Origin: JBBRHH01 sp038222915 | GTDB taxonomy: Bacteria > Planctomycetota > Phycisphaerae > Tepidisphaerales > Tepidisphaeraceae | Reading direction: 5' to 3' | DNA: 15,280 nucleotides | Assembly: GCA_038222915.1 (NCBI GenBank) | Contig: JBBRHH010000078.1 | Span: 1-15,280, forward strand | Shown here: positions 8,178 to 13,608 of the stretch, one piece after another | Layout: every line of letters starts with the position of its first letter | Numbering within the stretch: the first letter of the stretch is position 1 | The notes under the pieces: generated by a model | Told to the model about the DNA's origin: nothing | Database searches by the model: none | What the model saw: the letters and a program-made list of their open reading frames with translations, nothing else | Position numbers and translations under genes: made by a program

Positions 8178-8206
8178 GCCCCGGCCAATGTGCCGGGGCT
8201 TTTCAT
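8178..8206 (+). terminator. rho-independent terminator of the secretin gene
   Basis: GCCCCGGC (8178-8185) and GCCGGGGC (8192-8199) form a perfect 8-bp stem with loop CAATGT, followed by TTTTCATTT. It starts 20 nt after the secretin stop codon. Confidence 0.9.
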
Positions 8207-8291
8207 TTGGCGAAGTTGATCGCCCCCCTTGCAAGACGGCCAAAGAGTTCCTAGACTTCCCGACTCGCAATTTCGAAAGACGAGGATTTCA

Positions 8292-8564
8292 ATGCCACGC
8301 GTTTGCTATTTTACAGGTAAGAAAACCACCTTCGGCAACCAGATCACCCATCGCGGCAAGGCCAAGTACCTCGGCGGCGTGGGCACCAAGATCACCGGCA
8401 TCACCGCCCGCAAGTTCCGGCCGAACATTCAAAAAGTTCGGGCCGTGATCGAAGGTCGGATTGTGCGGATCAAGGTCAGTGCAAAGGCGATTCGCAACGG
8501 CCACATTGTGAAGCCGGTCCGTCGCACTTGGAAAAAGCCTGAAGCCGCTGCCGCGGCTGCGTAG
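8292..8564 (+). CDS. rpmB: 50S ribosomal protein bL28
   Basis: The 90-residue product is bL28 of the large ribosomal subunit. It opens with MPRVCYFTGKKTTFGNQITH, matching the conserved bL28 start (VC-x-x-TGK, GN-x-x-SH), continues with ARKFRPNIQKVR, where the family has RRFLPNLQ, and ends its core with IVRIKVSAKAIRNGHIVK, matching LRVSAKGLR. A short lysine- and alanine-rich tail (KKPEAAAAAA) follows. The start at 8292 fits the family and has GAGG at 8282-8285; an in-frame upstream extension to 8229 has no similarity. It stands alone between two terminators, as bL28 often does. Confidence 0.97.
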   Translation: MPRVCYFTGKKTTFGNQITHRGKAKYLGGVGTKITGITARKFRPNIQKVRAVIEGRIVRIKVSAKAIRNGHIVKPVRRTWKKPEAAAAAA

Positions 8565-8584
8565 AGATCATCGAAAGCCATGCG

Positions 8585-8615
8585 GCCCGCGACCTGGGTC
8601 GCGGGCTTGTCTATT
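8585..8615 (+). terminator. rho-independent terminator of rpmB
   Basis: GCCCGCGACC (8585-8594) and GGTCGCGGGC (8597-8606) form a 9-bp stem with a CTGG tetraloop, the innermost pair being open, followed by TTGTCTATT. It begins 20 nt after the bL28 stop. Confidence 0.85.
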
Positions 8616-8660
8616 GCCCTGCGGGACTTACGTATACATTAGCCAGTCTCGATGGCTCAC

Positions 8661-8688
8661 TTGACACTTGGAATGTGACGATTAAAGT
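8661..8688 (+). promoter_or_regulatory. candidate promoter of the tRNA-Asn gene
   Basis: A perfect -35 box TTGACA (8661-8666) is followed after 16 nt by TAAAGT (8683-8688), a 4 of 6 match to the -10 box. It points toward the tRNA gene about 60 nt downstream. The 8-mer GTCGACGG occurs at 8696-8703 and again at 8731-8738 between promoter and tRNA. Confidence 0.45.
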
Positions 8689-8747
8689 ACGACGCGTCGA
8701 CGGAAATGGCCTCGCGGCAGCGCGTAGCCAGTCGACGGGACGATAAT

Positions 8748-8819
8748 TCGGCAGTAGCTCAATGGTAGAGCAGCCGGCTGTTAACCGGCAGGTTGTAGGT
8801 TCGAGTCCTACCTGCCGAG
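8748..8819 (+). tRNA. tRNA-Asn (anticodon GTT)
   Basis: The 72-nt gene folds as a full cloverleaf: acceptor TCGGCAG/CTGCCGA with discriminator G8819, D-arm TAGCTCAATGGTAGAGCA, anticodon stem GCCGG/CCGGC with loop CTGTTAA and anticodon GTT (8780-8782), and T-arm GTAGG-TTCGAGT-CCTAC. CCA is not encoded. Its 3' end borders the recombinase gene, making it the probable integration target. Confidence 0.98.
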
Positions 8820-8848
8820 TTCATTTTTGCGGCGGTTTTCGCTATAAT
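8820..8848 (+). promoter_or_regulatory. candidate promoter of the recombinase gene
   Basis: A perfect -10 box TATAAT (8843-8848) lies 17 nt after TTCATT (8820-8825), a weak -35 box that abuts the tRNA 3' end. The -10 box is exactly the loop of an inverted repeat, which suggests regulation. Confidence 0.5.
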
Positions 8849-8862
8849 TCGCGGAAACCGCC
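8831..8862. repeat. inverted repeat around the recombinase -10 box
   Basis: GGCGGTTTTCGC (8831-8842) pairs with GCGGAAACCGCC (8851-8862): 12 pairs including one G-T, with an 8-nt centre TATAATTC. It may be a regulator binding site or act as a terminator for tRNA-Asn, though no T run follows it. Confidence 0.7.
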
Positions 8863-8925
8863 ACTCGGATGGTAAGAAATTGGTAAGAGTGTTGCGGCAG
8901 TGTTGGATTGGCAAAGGAGCCAGTC

Positions 8926-10110
8926 ATGGCCGCTCTGCAACGCCGAAACGGTTCTTACCGCCTCATTTTCCAGTTTGAATCTAAGCAGCAGTCCCTCACC
9001 GTCGGTGATGTGACGCTCAGCGAAGCACGGCAGTGGAAGGCCAAGGCCGAACATCTGCTGATGCGCGTCAAGCAGCGACTGCTTGAAGTGCCCGCAGGTT
9101 GCTCGATCAACGACTTCCTGCTTCACGACGGCAAGCCGCCACTCTCCCCCCAGAATCTTACCAAGGTAAGAAACACGACGCTGCAGCAGCTCCGTGAGGC
9201 GTACCTGAAGGTCTTCGCCAACGGGGCCATCGAGTCCAATACGCTCGCTACAACCGGCATCCACCTCAGCCATATTGAGGCCACACTCGGGAAGAGCTTT
9301 GCTCTTCCCTTGCTGACTCTGGCGAATCTCCAGGAACACGTTACTCGGCGACAGAAGGCCGTGGCGCCGGTCACGATCAAGAAAGAGATCGATACGTTCC
9401 GGGCCGTCTTCAACTGGGGCAAACGCAACGGCATGGTCACAGGCGAGTTTCCAGCCAACGGGCTTGTCTATCCCAAGGGCGACGAAGTTCTGCCTTTCAT
9501 GCCATGGGAAGAGATTGAGCGTCGCATCAAGTCGGGCGGGGATGCCGACAGCCTTTGGCAGTGCCTGTATCTAAAGCCCGATGAAGTGACGGAGTTTCTC
9601 GCCTTTGCCCAGGTGGAAAACGTTCGAGATTATCTCTATCCGATGCTCGTCACCGCGGCACATACCGGTGCCAGGCGATCCGAGCTGATGCGGGCGCGCA
9701 TCGAAGACGTGGACCTTAAGAACGCGGTCCTGACCATCCGGGAGAAGAAGCGAGCACGCGGCACTCGCACGACGCGTCGGGTGCCCATTAGCAAGCTGCT
9801 CATCGAAGTGCTCACCGCACTGATCGCGGCGCAGGCAGGAAAGGTCTATTTGTTCGGTGAAGGTGAGGCAGAGCTAACGGACGGGCAGGCCCATAAGGCG
9901 TTCATGTCGCTGGTGAAAGGATCCAAGTGGAAGGTACTGAAAGGCTTTCACATTTTGCGACACGCGTTCATCTCCGCACTGGCGAGCAAGGGAGTGGACC
10001 AGCGCATCATTGACGAATTTGCAGGCCACTCAACCGAGCAGCAGCGGCGACGATACCGTCATCTGCTGCCGCAGGTCACACGCGATGCCATTGCAGGTGT
10101 GTTCGGCTAG
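8926..10110 (+). CDS. int: tyrosine recombinase / integrase
   Basis: The 394-residue enzyme cuts and rejoins DNA at the attachment site to insert or excise the element. A short N-terminal arm-type region and a SAM-like core-binding domain (about 85-170) precede the catalytic domain. Catalytic residues are visible: Arg250 in HTGARRSEL, a basic beta-hairpin REKKRARGTRTTRR that would supply the Lys, His342 and Arg345 in FHILRHAF, His368 in GHST, and the nucleophile Tyr377 in RRRYRHL. All are intact, so it should be active. The ATG at 8926 has AAGGAG at 8914-8919; an upstream TTG at 8908 is less likely. It starts 106 bp after tRNA-Asn and reads away from it, the usual layout for a tRNA-targeted element. 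A tRNA-like 3' fragment follows its stop by 17 nt. Confidence 0.95.
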   Translation: MAALQRRNGSYRLIFQFESKQQSLTVGDVTLSEARQWKAKAEHLLMRVKQRLLEVPAGCSINDFLLHDGKPPLSPQNLTKVRNTTLQQLREAYLKVFANGAIESNTLATTGIHLSHIEATLGKSFALPLLTLANLQEHVTRRQKAVAPVTIKKEIDTFRAVFNWGKRNGMVTGEFPANGLVYPKGDEVLPFMPWEEIERRIKSGGDADSLWQCLYLKPDEVTEFLAFAQVENVRDYLYPMLVTAAHTGARRSELMRARIEDVDLKNAVLTIREKKRARGTRTTRRVPISKLLIEVLTALIAAQAGKVYLFGEGEAELTDGQAHKAFMSLVKGSKWKVLKGFHILRHAFISALASKGVDQRIIDEFAGHSTEQQRRRYRHLLPQVTRDAIAGVFG

Positions 10111-10127
10111 GGGATAGTCCCGGCAGA

Positions 10128-10148
10128 GTTCAAATCCCGCCACCTCGA
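10128..10148 (+). other. tRNA/tmRNA-like 3'-end fragment, possible attachment core
   Basis: GTTCAAATCCCGCCACCTC followed by GA matches the T-loop, 3' T-stem and acceptor end of a tRNA or tmRNA. The sequence just 5' of it does not complete a T-stem and no matching 5' acceptor strand (CGAGGTGG) is present upstream, so it is a 3' fragment only. It differs from the tRNA-Asn 3' end. Such fragments arise as the displaced or carried core of an integrase target. Confidence 0.5.
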
Positions 10149-10331
10149 TTTGATTGGACGCAGTTAAACTTCGCGGTGTTATGGAGCACAAATTTCGCAT
10201 ATATCATTTTTGCGGACAGAGAGGGATGTCGAGCAGCTAAAACACGACGGCCTGCATTTGCTCGCCATCTCATACATGCTTCGTGTTTTTAATCGGGTAG
10301 GTCCGGCTCCGCCGTACACAACGCTGCATCT

Positions 10332-10934
10332 TCAGGGAGTTTTCGTTCGGCGTAAAAGGCGCGTCACCTTCATGCGCATCTGCACAAGCGGGACCGAGAC
10401 ATGAAAGAACTCCGCGACCGATTCAATCGTTGAGCCAGATTTCACCATTTCGCGCAGCGTGTAATACGGGACCAACGCGGCGGCCGCCGAGTGATACGCT
10501 TGCTCCTCCACCGCCGCCGCGTACTCGCGCTTCATCAAACCCGTGATTGGACAGAGCGCCAATTTGCACGGTTCGTGCCGAAGACGAATGTGGAACAACT
10601 CTTCAGTGAGGGTTGCATGTTGCCGCGATGGAGCGTGCGTTGAATTCAGCACGATAAGATTCAATCCGTCGACGGGCACGACGAAACCAGACCACTTCTT
10701 ACGGTGCGTCGTGAACAACGCTTCTGCGCAGGTACTGCCGATGACTTGCTCGAACTCGTCGCGCGTTAACAGTTTCACGCCCGGTGTGCGTCCAGCAATA
10801 TCGAAAGGTTCCAAAGGAAGATGGATCGCCTTCGCGAAGGCGGAGCGAATCGACTGGCCGTTGGTTTCCGCGTCCCACTCTTTAGGATTTGGGGGATACT
10901 TACTTTGGCCGGTTTTGTTTCGAGAACGCTGCAT
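10332..10934 (-). CDS. ImmA/IrrE-family metallopeptidase with altered metal motif
   Basis: The 200-residue product belongs to the ImmA/IrrE (DUF955) peptidases, which cleave XRE-type repressors and so switch on mobile elements or stress genes. The family core is visible: a strand region WSGFVVPVDGLNLIVLNS, the helix HATLTEELFHIRLRHE (106-121), a third-ligand region AAAVEEQAYHSAAAALVPY (139-157), and the closing ESVAEFFHVSVPLVQMRM helix-turn segment. The zinc motif is EELFH (111-115) instead of HExxH, so the first His is replaced by Glu. Upstream and overlapping by 35 nt is an XRE repressor gene, the usual partner and probable substrate. The only in-frame Met before the core is at 10934. An alternative reading is a toxin-antitoxin pair. 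Confidence 0.85.
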   Translation of the reverse strand: MQRSRNKTGQSKYPPNPKEWDAETNGQSIRSAFAKAIHLPLEPFDIAGRTPGVKLLTRDEFEQVIGSTCAEALFTTHRKKWSGFVVPVDGLNLIVLNSTHAPSRQHATLTEELFHIRLRHEPCKLALCPITGLMKREYAAAVEEQAYHSAAAALVPYYTLREMVKSGSTIESVAEFFHVSVPLVQMRMKVTRLLRRTKTP

Positions 10935-11304
10935 AAAGCTTTTGAACCGCGTCCGCTATCGCCTCTGCCGCATCGGGAGCAAGATTGGGATCGGCACGCA
11001 GATGCACTTCGATCTGCGCGACGGTCGCCAGTTTGTTTGCTGGTTTCTTTTCCTTCCGCAGCACTTCGTCCACCGGCAATTGTAACCATTTAGTGATTCG
11101 AATCAGGTTCGTCGAATTGGGTGGCTGGCCTGCTTCGACCCGCTGCAATGTCGGCGCACTGACCCCCATCTGATCTGCGGCGTTTCGAAGTGAAAGCCCG
11201 TCGGTCTTTCGCCGGCGCTGAATCAAATCGCCCAGGAGCTCTGTGTCTATGTCCGCGTGTGTCATGTCGCTAGAAAAACTTTCCGGTTCGCGCTTGACCA
11301 TCAT
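10900..11304 (-). CDS. XRE-family transcriptional repressor (ImmR-like)
   Basis: The 134-residue product has a Cro/C1-type helix-turn-helix (about residues 24-80): LGDLIQRRRKTDGLSLRNAA, then GVSAPTLQRVEAG with the recognition helix, then NLIRITKWLQLPVDEVL. A short C-terminal helical tail (DAAEAIADAVQKLYAAF) may mediate dimerisation or be the peptidase target. The start is uncertain: Met at 11304 lies only about one nucleotide after the predicted transcription start and would be leaderless, while Met at 11265 removes 13 residues and leaves a 40-nt leader; neither has a Shine-Dalgarno sequence. It overlaps the peptidase gene and is divergent from the gene at 11441. The promoter carries an inverted repeat, so self-repression is likely. 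Confidence 0.88.
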   Translation of the reverse strand: MMVKREPESFSSDMTHADIDTELLGDLIQRRRKTDGLSLRNAADQMGVSAPTLQRVEAGQPPNSTNLIRITKWLQLPVDEVLRKEKKPANKLATVAQIEVHLRADPNLAPDAAEAIADAVQKLYAAFSKQNRPK

Positions 11305-11311
11305 ATTGGCA

Positions 11312-11340
11312 ATGATACAATCGTTTCATCGGTGAAACAA
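11312..11340 (-). promoter_or_regulatory. promoter of the repressor-peptidase operon with operator
   Basis: Reading the minus strand, TTGTTT (11340-11335) and TATCAT (11317-11312) are spaced by exactly 17 nt. The inverted repeat GTTTCA (11323-11328) / TGAAAC (11333-11338) overlaps the -35 box and spacer, where a bound repressor would block RNA polymerase. A further TGAAAC half-site lies at 11382-11387 on the side of the divergent gene. Confidence 0.6.
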
Positions 11341-11440
11341 GAGCCTCGTCTGTTTTGTCTGCGACGGTCGCGGACGACCAATGAAACGGTAACCGCTCGA
11401 CGCGGGTTTCGCCAGAGTTTTCGCACGAAAGGACGTCATC

Positions 11441-11650
11441 ATGGCTAAGTGGCAAGGCGACAAGAACAGCGGCAAAACGATCACGCCGGCAGTCGTTCAA
11501 CAGGTGCGCGACCTGGCGAAGGGCAACACGCCGACCCGGGTGATCGGGGGAATGATTGGGCGCACGGAAGATTCGGTGCGGGGCATCGCGTCGAACAACG
11601 GTATCTCGTTGAAGCCGACGAATCAGTCACCCAACAAGGGCAAGCGATAG
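11441..11650 (+). CDS. small HTH-like protein
   Basis: The 69-residue basic protein has AAAGGA 7 nt before its ATG. The middle looks like a small helix-turn-helix: ITPAVVQQVRDLAKGN, then TPTRVIGGMIGRTEDSVRGI, and a tail GISLKPTNQSP. The arrangement TPTRVIG-x-x-x-GRTEDSV followed by GISLKPTNQSP resembles a small family of uncharacterised proteins spread among Gram-negative bacteria and mobile DNA; this is recollection, not a search. It is divergent from the repressor and first in a plus-strand run with the 58-aa peptide and the TIR gene. In ICEBs1 the corresponding slot holds xis, so a DNA-binding role in excision or regulation is possible but unproven. Confidence 0.75.
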   Translation: MAKWQGDKNSGKTITPAVVQQVRDLAKGNTPTRVIGGMIGRTEDSVRGIASNNGISLKPTNQSPNKGKR

Positions 11651-11659
11651 GGAAGCGAT

Positions 11660-11836
11660 ATGGAAATCAATGTGTTCTCGATACTGTGGAACGCTTTTCT
11701 GCAACAGTCGTTCTGGATTCAAGCAGTCCTGCTCATTGGGATCATACTCCGATTGGGATGGCCCGGGTTCTTTGCTGAGCGCCAAACAGCCCCGCGTCGT
11801 CGGCGCTGGCGGCGGCGAAATCGTTGGGATGACTGA
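11660..11836 (+). CDS. 58-aa single-helix membrane peptide
   Basis: A short frame begins 9 nt after the preceding stop with AGGGA 6 nt before its ATG. The product has one hydrophobic segment (about residues 11-32, with FLQQSFWIQAVLLIGIILRL), a WPGFF turn, and a strongly basic tail rich in Arg and Trp (APRRRRWRRRRNRWDD). The shape, a hydrophobic helix followed by an arginine-rich cytoplasmic end, is that of a small membrane-anchored peptide. Tight spacing with the upstream gene suggests one transcript. The family is not recognised. Size alone leaves some doubt. Confidence 0.55.
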   Translation: MEINVFSILWNAFLQQSFWIQAVLLIGIILRLGWPGFFAERQTAPRRRRWRRRNRWDD

Positions 11837-11856
11837 TAACGTCGCGTGCTGGGTGC

Positions 11857-11885
11857 CACAGGTCGGCTTACGCGTCAGACCTGTG
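11857..11885 (+). promoter_or_regulatory. hairpin before the TIR gene
   Basis: CACAGGTC (11857-11864) and GACCTGTG (11878-11885) form a perfect 8-bp stem with a 13-nt loop, ending 36 nt before the TIR start codon. No T run follows, so it is a possible regulatory or mRNA-processing hairpin rather than a clear terminator. Confidence 0.45.
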
Positions 11886-11921
11886 CTACTCGACAGCACA
11901 GGCAAATGAGAGGATTGCGAA

Positions 11922-12647
11922 ATGGCAAGATGCACAGCACCAGTAGAAGGCCATCGTACAGCGAGCGGCGCAGCGAACTGCCCAGCATGCGGTGGCCGCT
12001 CCAGAGGCTACGGCTACAGCGGCTACAGCTCGTACTCGTCCCCGTCCTACGATTCGTCGGGCAGCGGCGGGGGCGGCCGGAGCAGCGGCGGCGGGTCCGG
12101 CAGCAGCGCAAGGCCAAGATGGTCGCAAGCCGGTTCGTCCGTGATCTACACGCCTGCCCAGGTACTGGCACTCACGCCTGTCCGCAACAACGTCGAGAGC
12201 CTAGCTACACGGCCTGAGCTTCGGGACGTGTTCCTCTGCCACGCGTGGGACGATCGGCAGGCGGCCGCCAAGGAGCTGCACGACCTGCTCGTGTCACTTG
12301 GTGTCAAAGTCTGGTTCAGCGAGAAGGACGTTGGCCTTAGGGTGCCGCTGCTCCGCGCCATCGACAAGGGCCTCGCGAACTCGCGAGTTGGAATTGTGTT
12401 GGTGACTCCCGCGCTGCTGCGCCGCCTCCCAGCAGAGGGCATCGCCGACAAAGAACTCTCGGCACTCCTCGCGCGTGACCGGCTCGTTCCAATCTTACAC
12501 GAGACGACGTATGAAGCTCTTCGCGAAGTCAGTCCCCTGCTCGGATCGCGAAGCGGCCTGAGTACGGCAGAAGATACGATGGCAAATGTCGCAGCGAAGC
12601 TTGCTGAGCTGGTAACCCTTGATCTCTGTCCCGCAACCAACCTGTGA
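11922..12647 (+). CDS. TIR-domain protein with N-terminal Cys/His zinc-knuckle-like motif
   Basis: The 241-residue protein has three parts. Residues 1-25 hold Cys4, His11, Cys20 and Cys23 (C-x6-H-x8-C-x2-C), spaced like a small zinc-binding knuckle. Residues 26-75 are a Gly/Ser/Tyr-rich linker. Residues 100-235 are a TIR domain: RDVFLCHAWDDRQAAAKEL (strand A and helix A), GVKVWFSEKDVGLRVPLLRAI (box 2 region), VGIVLVTPALL, and IADKELSALL with Glu178 at the position of the catalytic glutamate of NAD-consuming TIRs. Bacterial TIRs often act in anti-phage defence by destroying NAD or making signal nucleotides, but no recognised partner (ThsA, CapV, Argonaute) is next to it. AGAGG precedes the ATG at 11922. 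It sits at the end of a plus-strand run inside the element, so it is probably cargo. Enzyme activity is inferred. Confidence 0.9.
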   Translation: MARCTAPVEGHRTASGAANCPACGGRSRGYGYSGYSSYSSPSYDSSGSGGGGRSSGGGSGSSARPRWSQAGSSVIYTPAQVLALTPVRNNVESLATRPELRDVFLCHAWDDRQAAAKELHDLLVSLGVKVWFSEKDVGLRVPLLRAIDKGLANSRVGIVLVTPALLRRLPAEGIADKELSALLARDRLVPILHETTYEALREVSPLLGSRSGLSTAEDTMANVAAKLAELVTLDLCPATNL

Positions 12648-12904
12648 ATCGCGGAATAGCCGAAACGCTGGAATGGACCGGCCCTGCGTCGAGCATTCTG
12701 CTAAAGCGCAAGCCAATGGGCGCGGAGCCGCCGTTGAATGTTGATCCCTTATTTTCCCGATAAAGGAAACTTCATCCGCCAGCCGTATGCCCGAGCTGAT
12801 CCTGCAGCCGTTTTCCGGCGAGTTGCCGACGGGGTGATCGTCGAAGCTGCGGCGGGAGACGCGGATCACCCATCGCATCTGTCCGTCATTGCAGGTGCCT
12901 TTGG
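12648..12904. other. gap between converging TIR and HTH genes
   Basis: No supported gene lies here. A plus-strand frame from ATG 12738 to TAA 12908 gives 56 residues without a ribosome binding site. Its last residues, IAGAFG then stop, match the recombinase ending IAGVFG then stop, with 17 of 22 bases shared (12887-12908 versus 10089-10110). It may be a scrap of a second integrase gene or chance. Confidence 0.4.
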
Positions 12905-13195
12905 CTAACTGGAATGCGAGCGGATGAGGGGCAAGAGTCCTTCGCGTACGAAGCGTTCGTATTCCTCATGGCTGATGGTCCACCGGCAGCACGACCCGGT
13001 GCGCGTCATCGATTTTTCAGCCCTGATGCGGCCTTCGTTGCACCACTGCCGCACGGTAAACGGAGCCCGCTTGACCAGCGTCGCGAACTCTTCAACCGCG
13101 TAATGGGATTTCACCACCGAACGGCTAAGCAATTGCTGGAGCATATGCTCGATGCGCTCCAGGCGTTCGTGGTCCTGCGTACTTGACGGTGCCAT
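12905..13195 (-). CDS. excisionase-type helix-turn-helix protein
   Basis: The 96-residue product has a short N-terminal coiled coil (about residues 8-24, DHERLERIEHMLQQLL) and a MerR/excisionase-like winged HTH (about 31-60): HYAVEEFATLVKRAPFTVRQW then CNEGRIRAEK. A wing region follows (CCRWTISHEEYERFVREGLLPLI), ending in the helix that packs on the wing in such proteins. Members bind DNA as small recombination directionality factors or regulators. Within an integrase-bearing element a role as Xis is a natural guess. The start at 13195 is the only Met before the coiled coil; no strong ribosome binding site is seen. It is separated from the upstream minus-strand genes by a strong hairpin, so it probably has its own promoter. 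Confidence 0.8.
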   Translation of the reverse strand: MAPSSTQDHERLERIEHMLQQLLSRSVVKSHYAVEEFATLVKRAPFTVRQWCNEGRIRAEKSMTRTGSCCRWTISHEEYERFVREGLLPLIRSHSS

Positions 13196-13266
13196 ATGCG
13201 TCGTCTCACGAATTGAACCTAGATCTCATACGTCGCGTCACTTACGTGGGGAACTGGCGGACGGAA

Positions 13267-13296
13267 GGCGGGGCGACGATAGATTGTCGCCCCGCC
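13267..13296 (-). terminator. strong hairpin ending the minus-strand transfer operon
   Basis: GGCGGGGCGAC (13267-13277) and GTCGCCCCGCC (13286-13296) form a perfect 11-bp GC-rich stem with an 8-nt loop. On the minus strand it begins 9 nt after the stop of the 39-aa gene and is followed by TTCCGTCC, a poor T run. Position and strength favour a terminator or 3' mRNA stabiliser. Confidence 0.7.
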
Positions 13297-13305
13297 CCCG
13301 CGCAT

Positions 13306-13425
13306 TCAGTTCGCCGCATCAGCGTGAGCGGCTTTCCAGCGTGTCCACGCGTAATACGCGAGACCTGCCAAACCGATCACGACGAGCTTCGCCGCTAACG
13401 CGATTAGCATTGCTAAGAGAATCAT
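13306..13425 (-). CDS. 39-aa membrane peptide
   Basis: The frame has an ideal Shine-Dalgarno sequence, AAAGGAGGT, 5 nt before its ATG. The product is almost wholly one hydrophobic helix: MILLAMLIALAAKLVVIGL, then AGLAYYAWTRWKAAHADAAN. A lone Lys13 lies mid-helix and the end is basic then acidic. The strength of the ribosome binding site makes translation likely in spite of the size. It is the last gene of the minus-strand run below the coupling protein, 35 nt after a 35-aa peptide gene with the same signal. A pilin-like subunit, a small membrane toxin or a helper of the transfer complex are all possible; none is shown. Confidence 0.7.
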   Translation of the reverse strand: MILLAMLIALAAKLVVIGLAGLAYYAWTRWKAAHADAAN

Positions 13426-13460
13426 GATTCACCTCCTTTCTCTGAGTAAAGACCTTTTGC

Positions 13461-13568
13461 TCATTTCTTCCGACGCCATTTGTCACCATAAATGGCCCAC
13501 AGAGTTCCAATCAGGCCGCTTGCCTTCACCTTCGTTGCAACGAGCATCAGCAGCCAACTCCACGTCAT
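13461..13568 (-). CDS. 35-aa membrane peptide
   Basis: This frame also has AAAGGAGGT 5 nt before the ATG. The product begins MTWSWLLMLVATKVKASGL, continues IGTLWAIYGDKWRRKK, and has Trp and aliphatic residues with a strongly basic end, fitting one short membrane-associated helix. The next gene downstream is the 39-aa peptide. The two peptides share general design (hydrophobic body, Trp-Arg/Lys end) and the same translation signal but little residue identity. No family is recognised. Confidence 0.65.
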   Translation of the reverse strand: MTWSWLLMLVATKVKASGLIGTLWAIYGDKWRRKK

Positions 13569-13608
13569 TTAACACCTCCTTTCTTCACGCAAAGGCCCAT
13601 GGAGTAGA

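Noticed and set aside
10210..10404. Plus-strand 64-codon frame behind the recombinase
   Set aside because: It starts with TTG, has no ribosome binding site, and runs into the well-supported antisense peptidase gene.
12738..12908. Plus-strand 56-codon frame between the TIR and HTH genes
   Set aside because: No ribosome binding site and no recognisable fold. Only the last few residues resemble the recombinase end, reported separately as a weak finding.
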